Below are positions 17,637 through 23,960 of a stretch of DNA of 39,282 nt, one piece after another (the stretch's first letter is position 1; each line of letters opens with the position of its first letter). Both the position numbers and the translations under genes were made by a program. The notes beneath the pieces were generated by a model. That model saw only the letters and a program-made list of their open reading frames with translations, ran no database searches and was not told the origin of the DNA. Location: positions 1 through 39,282 of the forward strand of contig DCIO01000043.1 in NCBI GenBank assembly GCA_002315885.1, written 5' to 3'. Origin of the DNA: Lentisphaeria bacterium UBA1724 (lineage in GTDB: Bacteria > Verrucomicrobiota > Lentisphaeria > Oligosphaerales > Oligosphaeraceae).

Positions 17637-18437
17637 TTACAGATCCCAGTCGCTATCGCGGCCGTAGTCAACCAGTTTTCCGTCTTCCCAGAAGGGATTC
17701 CAGTACTTCCAGAAGCCCTTCGCGGTGCGCCAGCCCTGCATATAGTGGATGGGTTCGCAGTGGCCGTCCAGCATATTCATATTGGCACGGAATTCGTGGC
17801 AGTAGTGGGTGGGGTAATTCACTGCAGTCGTTTCAATGGGATAGGCATTCCAGCCTTGGATGAAGCAGGAGAAGTCGCTGTTAATGTTGGTTCCCATGGA
17901 GCAGGGAGTGGCGTCTGCGGCCCAGCAGAGGGTGCTGGGAACACCATTGGCGTTGACGATGGCAGTCAGATTGAAGGGCTTGCGTGCGTGGTAGCAGCTG
18001 ATACCGAAAGTGCCGTAGTTGATACCGTAGGAGAACTCCTTCTGGGCAGTCTTGCGGTTGTTGTAGTAGTCATCCACGCTGCTGACATTGAGGTATTTGG
18101 TGATGTCAGAGGTGGTAGTGGTGCACTGCATGGCCTTGGCATCCACGCCGTAGTCCAGGTGCAGCATGAGCCAGGTGGGGTAATACTGGTAGTTCTTGCA
18201 AGTGGCGTTGGTGGAGTCATCTGCCTTGCCGGGACGGGTCAGCGCGGCGAGGAAGTAATCCTCGTTGTCATTGGCGTAGATTTGGTTGAAGAGGCCCAGC
18301 TGTTTCAGGTTGTTGGTGCAGCTGATGGAACGGGCCTTGGCGCGTGCCTTGGAGAGGGCGGGCAGGAGCATTGCGGCCAGGATTGCGATGATGGCGATGA
18401 CCACCAGCAATTCGATTAGCGTGAAGGATTTTTTCAT
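17637..18437 (-). CDS. prepilin-type surface protein (N-methylation motif, H-x-DG C-terminal type)
   Basis: A 266-residue protein starting MKKSFTLIELLVVIAIIAIL, a type IV pilin/pseudopilin leader. Cleavage is expected before Phe5, with Glu at +5; the residue before the cut is Ser rather than the usual Gly. The hydrophobic helix runs to about residue 28, followed by SKARAKARSISCTNNLKQLG. The C-terminal half is a globular domain with aromatic and Cys residues and a MNMLDGHCEPI segment, the DG motif of PVC-type prepilin-like proteins. Lentisphaerota and Planctomycetota carry many such paralogs, often near polysaccharide genes. They probably decorate the cell surface or take part in secretion, which is not proven. 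A candidate promoter lies at 18499-18528. Confidence 0.9.
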   Translation of the reverse strand: MKKSFTLIELLVVIAIIAILAAMLLPALSKARAKARSISCTNNLKQLGLFNQIYANDNEDYFLAALTRPGKADDSTNATCKNYQYYPTWLMLHLDYGVDAKAMQCTTTTSDITKYLNVSSVDDYYNNRKTAQKEFSYGINYGTFGISCYHARKPFNLTAIVNANGVPSTLCWAADATPCSMGTNINSDFSCFIQGWNAYPIETTAVNYPTHYCHEFRANMNMLDGHCEPIHYMQGWRTAKGFWKYWNPFWEDGKLVDYGRDSDWDL

Positions 18438-18498
18438 GATTGTTTTAGGGTTGAATTGTGTTGTATTGGATGCGGGGAGGCGTATGAAGACAACTGAG

Positions 18499-18528
18499 TA
18501 AATATCGGTAAATTTATGCCAAAATCAA
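18499..18528 (-). promoter_or_regulatory. candidate promoter of the prepilin gene
   Basis: On the minus strand TTGATT (complement of 18523-18528) and TATTTA (complement of 18499-18504) are 18 bp apart, leaving a leader of about 55 nt before ATG 18437. The flanks are AT-rich. This is an eye match only. Confidence 0.35.
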
Positions 18529-18565
18529 GACTTTGCATGAAAAAAACACTTTTTACATGGTTTTT

Positions 18566-21079
18566 TCACAATTCCAGGACCAGGCATTCTCCTGGTGGGA
18601 TTGTAGCTGTGTGATATGTCCGTGGTTTGATGCCGCTATTCATGAGAATTAGGATTTTTCTTCCCTGGTATTCTATGACTTGGGTGTCTTCTTGGGCCCA
18701 TTGTGGGATGGTTTCCTGGAGTCGTTTGCCGTAGCGGAAGAATGGCTCGTATTTGCTCATGATTTTGGAGGCTTCTGCGATGGCGTGCATGGATTGTCCG
18801 TCAAAGGACGGGTAGTTGAAGAGCAGGATACCGTAGGAGGCATCCGCGGCCCGTCGAAGAAGCCATGCGGTAGTGTATTGGCTGGGGTATTTTCGATCGT
18901 CGTAGGTATATGGCAGCACGAGCGCACCCAGGACCAGGGGCATATCTCCGATGGCGTCCCGGGTGGCCTGGATATCTGCCAGTGGGCGTCCATAACCGCA
19001 TTCGGCGATATCGATGGTATCTTTCAGGAGGCTCCAGTCGATGCCATAGACCTGTTTGCTTCGTTCGCTCTGATAGCCGCTGTAGATGGCGAAGCGGATA
19101 TTCGGGTTGACTTCCTGGAGTGCATCCCGCAGGAGTTTGATGAAGAATGCCATATCCTGGTGTCGCACGGAGTCCTCCGTATGGTCGATGCATTTTGGAC
19201 AATAGCAGGAGAAGGGGCCATTTTCGATGCGGAATTCGTAATCCCATTCCACGACGGTGGGATTGCCGCTCTTTTCCAACCATCCCGGCACCTGGGATTT
19301 CAGCCATGCGGCGAATTCGGGCGTGCGGATTGTCTTGGGGCAGACGTGTGTGGAATCCGGTGTGCCGTCCTTCTTGATGAGCACCGCGTCGGGATGTTCC
19401 TGCAGGTAAGGACTGATGGGCCAGCCCCATTTTTCGAAGCAGAAGGAGCAGCTGTAGGGAATGACCTGGTTGGGCAGATTCACAACCAGGTTGATGCCCG
19501 CGGCGGCGAAATCCTTCAGGACGGTGTCGATATACGCCTTGTTGGTCAGGGCATGAAGCCACCCGCCCCAGATGTAGACCAGGAGCTCCTTGGGTGCCAC
19601 GCCATCCAATTTGGGGAGGAGGCGGACTTTCATCGACTGGGGGACCTCCAGGATATGCTGGCATGGACTAGATGAGGCGAAGGACAATTCCGTGACATCA
19701 TCCTCGAACTCCTCGGGAACGCGGATGAATGCCGCCAGAAATTCATGGCTGGGGATGCTCTTGCGGAAGGGAATCGCCTTGTCGATGGTGATGGTGCCAT
19801 CGGGGGTGAAGCGGATATTGGGGTAGGTGTTGTAGTAACCCGAGGCGCATTCCAGGGTGAACCCCTTGGGGAGATTGAGCTTGATGGTGTAGTCCGATAC
19901 GGTGGTGTCGGGGAAGCCCCGCGGTGCGAAGAGGAGCATTTGGAGTCCGCCCCGCGTTACGCACCACTCTTGCGCCTGCCAATTGGGCCACAGGAGGGTG
20001 TGCTGGGAATAGAGTTGGAATTTTGATGCGGGGGGGACGAATTCAAAAGCACCCGCCTTGAGAGTGCCAGGGAAGCCCTCGGCGACTTCAATGATATTTT
20101 TCCCATCCTGCAGAGTCGTGCCTGGAACGACCACCTGATCATTCCGGCGGACGGCGTTCTTCCAGGTTGCTGAGGTGGAGAGATCGAATTGCAGTGGTAT
20201 GGCGGAAGCCGTCAGTTCGTAGATTGGGGAAATCCAGTATGGTGTCTCTTTGCCGTTGATTTGCCAGCAGAATTGGAAATGCCCCGCGTGCTTCAGCTCG
20301 AACTCATTGGTATCGAAGAGTTGTCGTGGTTTTCCAGGGACCTCAATCCATCCGGAGACGGTGGCGTTGTCACAGGAGATGACATTTTTCCCTGGCAGGA
20401 ATGCAGGGAGCGCGGGGTGCAATTCGGGGACCTCTTCCACCAGTGCCAGTGAGCCGAAATAGGCGTAGGTATGGAAGCCATTCAGACAGGGGAAGAGCAC
20501 GCTGGTTTCCTGGAGGGAGGGATTCCGTCGGGCTGCCTGGAAACGGAAGAGTTCCCGCAATTCTGCCTTTCCGCCAATGGCATCCCAGGGAATCCGGATA
20601 TTGGCAGTCCAGACGCCATTCCCTACCTCGATTTCGGCGGTGATACCGGTATCCTGTCGGAGCACGCGTCCCCGCCAGAAGTCCGTACCCACGGCGCTGG
20701 CACTTTCGATGCGTCCGTTGGCGTCCACGATGACATCGTAGAAGACGTCATTTCGTTGGAAGAGCAGCGCAACATAGTCGTTGTTCCAGACGGAAGCGTT
20801 GTCTTTTTTGAATTCGTGGAGTCGGTTGAGGAGGGGATCCAGACAGGCCTCCTGGCATTGGAACGTCCCATGGAGGGCCTCTTCGTCCCAGGTCATGTGC
20901 AGAGTCGTCTGGTCTTGGGCAAAACTCTGCTGTGCGACCCTCAGAAAGGGGCCCGTCCAACACCCCGTGATGCCTTGACCGATTGCCAGTCCCGCGTCCT
21001 GGAAGAGCGGCGCTGCGTGGAGTGGCGCGACTATCGCAAGGCAGACAAATATGAGAATGTTAAGCGGGAGAGATTTCAT
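18566..21079 (-). CDS. secreted protein with CBM9-like domain and TIM-barrel glycosidase-like domain
   Basis: The start at ATG 21079 (MKSLPLNILIFVCLAIVAPLHA) gives a clean signal peptide and 837 residues; the frame extends upstream to 21202 but only through non-signal sequence. Residues about 60-250 look like a CBM9/DOMON-type sugar-binding sandwich (LHMTWDEEALHGTFQC, then VWTANIRIPWDAIGG). The second half has TIM-barrel features: VYIWGGWLHALT, DFAAAGINLVVNLP, VVEWDYEFRIENG with acidic residues at a barrel strand end, and the cysteine cluster CYCPKC near residue 622, as seen in several uncharacterised glycosidase families such as DUF4838-like proteins. The exact family and substrate are not recognisable. 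It lies 85 bp after the amidohydrolase gene on the same strand. Confidence 0.65.
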   Translation of the reverse strand: MKSLPLNILIFVCLAIVAPLHAAPLFQDAGLAIGQGITGCWTGPFLRVAQQSFAQDQTTLHMTWDEEALHGTFQCQEACLDPLLNRLHEFKKDNASVWNNDYVALLFQRNDVFYDVIVDANGRIESASAVGTDFWRGRVLRQDTGITAEIEVGNGVWTANIRIPWDAIGGKAELRELFRFQAARRNPSLQETSVLFPCLNGFHTYAYFGSLALVEEVPELHPALPAFLPGKNVISCDNATVSGWIEVPGKPRQLFDTNEFELKHAGHFQFCWQINGKETPYWISPIYELTASAIPLQFDLSTSATWKNAVRRNDQVVVPGTTLQDGKNIIEVAEGFPGTLKAGAFEFVPPASKFQLYSQHTLLWPNWQAQEWCVTRGGLQMLLFAPRGFPDTTVSDYTIKLNLPKGFTLECASGYYNTYPNIRFTPDGTITIDKAIPFRKSIPSHEFLAAFIRVPEEFEDDVTELSFASSSPCQHILEVPQSMKVRLLPKLDGVAPKELLVYIWGGWLHALTNKAYIDTVLKDFAAAGINLVVNLPNQVIPYSCSFCFEKWGWPISPYLQEHPDAVLIKKDGTPDSTHVCPKTIRTPEFAAWLKSQVPGWLEKSGNPTVVEWDYEFRIENGPFSCYCPKCIDHTEDSVRHQDMAFFIKLLRDALQEVNPNIRFAIYSGYQSERSKQVYGIDWSLLKDTIDIAECGYGRPLADIQATRDAIGDMPLVLGALVLPYTYDDRKYPSQYTTAWLLRRAADASYGILLFNYPSFDGQSMHAIAEASKIMSKYEPFFRYGKRLQETIPQWAQEDTQVIEYQGRKILILMNSGIKPRTYHTATIPPGECLVLEL

Positions 21080-21164
21080 TGTTGTTCGTTGTCTTGTAGA
21101 GTGTTGGACTTTTGGGGAAATGCTGTGTTTCCCACCTCTCCCATCCTTATAAATAGATTCCGCA

Positions 21165-21977
21165 TTAAAGCGGCTGGTGTCCTTCGGTGAGCCCCAGGGC
21201 ATTTGCGTTGGTCATGATGCCTTCGATTTCTGTATCGGAGAGGCGGAGTCTTTCCTGGAGGAGTCGGATTTCGTTGGCGCAGTCACCTAGTGGGTAATCG
21301 GAGCCGAAGAGGAAGTTCTCTTTTGGGAATGCGTGGTAGATTTGTTCCAGCAGATCCTGGGGGATAGCGAAGAGTGTGCTGGAGGTATCCATATAGATGT
21401 CGTTCATGCCCTGCATGGCGTCCAGCACGTATTGCCAATGCCAGACACCGCCAAAATGTGCCGCCACCATCTGCAATTTGGGATACTTTTTGTGGATTGC
21501 GGCGACTTTGTAGGGGCAGGAGGGATTTTCCTTTGGGGGAAGACGGTCGCCTACATGGACTAGCAATGTGAAGCGCCCCTCGATTGCACCGAAGAGTTTG
21601 TCCAGTCGTGGGTCATCCAGCCGGAAGCCCTGGAAATCGGGGTGGAGCTTGATGCCGCGTACGCCGTTGTCCCAGAGATATGCCAGCATACCGTCGATAT
21701 CCTCGTAGTCGGGATGCATGGTTCCGAAGGGGATGACACCCGGCGTCTTCATCAGAGAGACGGCGTATTTGTTGGCGGGTTCCACCTGCTCCTTTTTGGT
21801 GGCGGCGGAAAGCACCGTGGAATATTGGATGCCGCAGGCCTTCAGTCGGGGGACCATATCCTCCCAGGTGCCATTGCCGACGGGGAGCATCTTGTAGTGC
21901 TCCTTCAACTGAAGGGTGGCCTTCTCCGCAATCTTCTGGTGGAAGGCATGGGCATGGATGTCAATTCTGGGAAGCAT
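21165..21977 (-). CDS. amidohydrolase-family metal-dependent hydrolase (Amidohydro_2 type)
   Basis: A 270-residue cytosolic TIM-barrel hydrolase. The metal ligands and catalytic residues of the family are visible: HxH at His8 and His10 (IDIHAHAF), KLHPDFQG around Lys110 and His112, His141 in LLVHVGD, His174 in AAHFGG and the catalytic Asp227 in FGSDYPLG. Related enzymes hydrolyse or decarboxylate small cyclic or aromatic acids and lactones. The substrate here is unknown. It precedes the secreted TIM-barrel protein gene, perhaps co-transcribed, which may place it in sugar-acid or lactone breakdown. The start at 21977 lies next to a heptad repeat that occupies its upstream region. Confidence 0.85.
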   Translation of the reverse strand: MLPRIDIHAHAFHQKIAEKATLQLKEHYKMLPVGNGTWEDMVPRLKACGIQYSTVLSAATKKEQVEPANKYAVSLMKTPGVIPFGTMHPDYEDIDGMLAYLWDNGVRGIKLHPDFQGFRLDDPRLDKLFGAIEGRFTLLVHVGDRLPPKENPSCPYKVAAIHKKYPKLQMVAAHFGGVWHWQYVLDAMQGMNDIYMDTSSTLFAIPQDLLEQIYHAFPKENFLFGSDYPLGDCANEIRLLQERLRLSDTEIEGIMTNANALGLTEGHQPL

Positions 21978-21985
21978 TTTTATTA

Positions 21986-22016
21986 ATTCGTAATTCGTAA
22001 TTCGTCATGCGTAATC
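21986..22016. repeat. heptad tandem repeat (ATTCGTA)n upstream of the amidohydrolase gene
   Basis: Units ATTCGTA, ATTCGTA, ATTCGTC, ATGCGTA and a partial ATC, an exact 7-bp period starting 9 bp upstream of the amidohydrolase start. It occupies the place of the ribosome-binding region. Confidence 0.85.
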
Positions 22017-22150
22017 TTTTTTGTTCTTTCTTCTCAATCGTTTGTGCGTGCGGGGAGTCCAAGACGTCAAATGACTGCATTACCCAGTTCCTTCTTGGCG
22101 GTGGTTCTTGTGAAACGGCGTGGTGTTTTGTGACTTCTCCCCCTTTTGTC

Positions 22151-22240
22151 GGTCGAAAAGAAACAGACCGGTACTGCAGGGCTGGGGACTTTTGTCCCCC
22201 GCCCGTCCTGCCACCTCAGTAACGGTCGAGAAGACAGAGA
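22151..22240. repeat. compound inverted repeat flanked by short direct repeats (MITE/REP-like)
   Basis: GACCGGTACTG (22166-22176) pairs with CAGTAACGGTC (22217-22227) with one mismatch. Inside it GGGGAC-TTTT-GTCCCC (22184-22199) forms a perfect inner hairpin. The structure is bordered by similar direct repeats starting GGTCGA at 22151 and 22224 (GGTCGAAAAGAAACAG versus GGTCGAGAAGACAGAG). The arrangement suggests a small non-coding mobile or structured element. Confidence 0.6.
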
Positions 22241-22251
22241 CTAGAAAAAAT

Positions 22252-22272
22252 CCTAATTCCGCATTCCTAATT
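22252..22272. repeat. short heptad repeat (ATTCCGC, ATTCCTA)
   Basis: About two and a half 7-bp units with the ATTCNNN pattern, including the preceding CCTA phase. Short, so taken alone it would be weak; it gains support from six similar loci. Confidence 0.5.
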
Positions 22273-22309
22273 GAAGAAGAGGGGGCAAGGGGGATACCTC
22301 CCCCTCCTT

Positions 22310-22344
22310 CATTGAGCATTAAGCATTACGCATTGAGCATTGAT
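22310..22344. repeat. five-unit heptad repeat abutting the prfC stop codon
   Basis: Units CATTGAG, CATTAAG, CATTACG, CATTGAG and CATTGAT in exact 7-bp register, running directly into the prfC stop codon. The first four bases are constant and the last three vary. Confidence 0.85.
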
Positions 22345-23948
22345 TAGATGGTTTCTCCCTGGAGGGGTGAGTGGGTGAGGAGCTGGACGTCGGGATTCTT
22401 TTCCATGAAGTAGTTGACGGCCCAGGTGTCAGGGAAGAGCAGTGCGGGCAGGCCCTCGTGGTCTTCAGCGAAACGGACATTGCTGCCCAGGTATGCGCCC
22501 TTGAACTTCTCTGCGTCCTCGGGCTTTGCCAGCCACCGAATTTGTGTGTATGGGGTTTCCTCCAGGCGGACTTCCGCGTTGTACTCGGTTTCCAGGCGGT
22601 GCTTGACTACCTCGAATTGCAGCTGTCCCACGGCGCCCAGGAGCGGCGCGCGGTTCACATCGCTATGCAGGTGATAGACCTGGATGGCGCCTTCGTTGAG
22701 GAGCTGCTCCAGCCCCTCGGAGAACTGCTTGTATTTGGAGGGCGCGGCGTTTCGCAGGAGGCAGAAGACCTCGGGTGCGAAACGGGGGATTTCATTGTAG
22801 ACCAGGTTGGGGATGGTGGTCAGGGTGTCGCCGATGCGGAAACTGCCGTGGCTGACCAATCCCACGATGTCGCCGGGGTAGGCAGTCTCGATGGAGTCCC
22901 GTTCCTGTCCGAACATCTTCTGGGGGTAGGAGAGGCGCAGGGGACGGCCACCGCGGGGATTGGGGACTGTCATGTCCTTGACGAAAGTGCCGGAGCAGAT
23001 GCGGACGAATGACATGGAGTCCCGGTGGTTGGGATCCATATTCGCCTGGATCTTGAAGATGAAGCCGGAGAAGTCTTCCCGAGTGGGGAGGATTTCGCCC
23101 TGGGAGGACTTTCGTGGCAGTGGTGGCATGCCGTGGTCCACGAAGTAGTCCAGCAGGAGCTGCACGCCGAAGTTGTTGATACCGGAACCGAAGAAGATGG
23201 GTGTCATCTGACCGGACTGGACCATCTCGTCATCGAAGGTCTCTCCCGCCACGGAGAGCAGGTCGATTTGGTCGCGCCATTCCTTGAGCATGGTGGGCGG
23301 GAGGAGCTCCGCCAGTTTCGGATCGTCGGGGCCCGTGGTCATCTGCGCCGCTTTGGATGCGCCGTGCTCCTGGTTGGTGAAGAGATGGAGTTCGTGGGTA
23401 ATACGATCATAGACGCCCTTGAAGTCGGGGCCATCGCCCAGGGGCCAGGTGACGGGGAAGACCGCCAGCCCCAGGGTCTTTTCGATGTCGTCGATGAGCT
23501 CCAGGGGATTGAGGGCAGGGCGGTCCATCTTGTTCATGAAGGTGAAGATGGGAATGCCGCGCAATTTGCAGATGTCAAAGAGCTTCCGGGTACGCTCCTC
23601 GATGCCTTTGCCTGCGTCAATGACCATGATGACGGAGTCCACGGCGGTGAGGACGCGGTAGGTGTCTTCGCAGAAGTCCTTGTGTCCGGGGGTGTCCAGC
23701 AGATTGACGCAGTATCCCCGGTATTCGAACTGCAGGACGGTGGAGGAGACGGAGATGCCGCGCTCCCGCTCCAGATCCATCCAGTCACTGGTGGTGTTCT
23801 TCTGATTCTTCTTGGCACGGACGGAGCCCGCCGCCTGCAGGGCGCCGCCGTAGAGCAGGAGCTTTTCGGTCAGCGTGGTCTTACCTGCGTCAGGGTGGGA
23901 GATGATGGCGAAGGTGCGCCGGCGCTTGATTTCACTTTCAAAAGACAT
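22344..23948 (-). CDS. prfC: peptide chain release factor 3 (translational GTPase)
   Basis: RF3 recycles RF1 and RF2 from the ribosome after stop-codon reading. The 534-residue length is typical. Nucleotide motifs are intact: SHPDAGKTT (17-25), DTPGHKDF (85-92) and NKMD (139-142), with the RF3-specific stretches NQKNTTSDWMDLERERGISV and FCEDTYRVLTAVDSVIMVID. Domain II/III segments such as FIFKIQANMDPNHRD, VYHLHSDVNRAPLLGAVGQLQFEVV and RFAEDHEGLP are also present. The start ATG 23948 lies 12 bp after the uvrA stop, so uvrA-prfC form a two-gene operon on the minus strand. The stop codon abuts a heptad repeat. Confidence 0.97.
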   Translation of the reverse strand: MSFESEIKRRRTFAIISHPDAGKTTLTEKLLLYGGALQAAGSVRAKKNQKNTTSDWMDLERERGISVSSTVLQFEYRGYCVNLLDTPGHKDFCEDTYRVLTAVDSVIMVIDAGKGIEERTRKLFDICKLRGIPIFTFMNKMDRPALNPLELIDDIEKTLGLAVFPVTWPLGDGPDFKGVYDRITHELHLFTNQEHGASKAAQMTTGPDDPKLAELLPPTMLKEWRDQIDLLSVAGETFDDEMVQSGQMTPIFFGSGINNFGVQLLLDYFVDHGMPPLPRKSSQGEILPTREDFSGFIFKIQANMDPNHRDSMSFVRICSGTFVKDMTVPNPRGGRPLRLSYPQKMFGQERDSIETAYPGDIVGLVSHGSFRIGDTLTTIPNLVYNEIPRFAPEVFCLLRNAAPSKYKQFSEGLEQLLNEGAIQVYHLHSDVNRAPLLGAVGQLQFEVVKHRLETEYNAEVRLEETPYTQIRWLAKPEDAEKFKGAYLGSNVRFAEDHEGLPALLFPDTWAVNYFMEKNPDVQLLTHSPLQGETI

Positions 23949-23960
23949 AATCGTATCCAG

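Larger units (their letters stand above)
21978..22343. other. 366-bp intergenic region made mostly of repeats and hairpins
   Basis: No gene is supported. The region holds heptad repeats at its edges (21986-22016, 22310-22344) and inside (22252-22272), the compound inverted repeat at 22151-22240, and a 7-bp perfect hairpin AGGGGGA-TACC-TCCCCCT at 22288-22305 that may end prfC transcription, although no T-run follows on the minus strand. A 79-codon minus frame at 22080-22319 reads through these repeats and is probably not coding. Confidence 0.6.

Noticed and set aside
17580..18419. 279-codon antisense frame opposite the prepilin gene
   Set aside because: It starts inside the terminator hairpin and has a Val/Gly-rich shadow composition; the minus-strand prepilin leader is unmistakable.
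22080..22319. 79-codon minus-strand frame in the repeat-rich gap
   Set aside because: It reads through hairpins and two heptad tracts and has no ribosome site; better explained as a repeat element.
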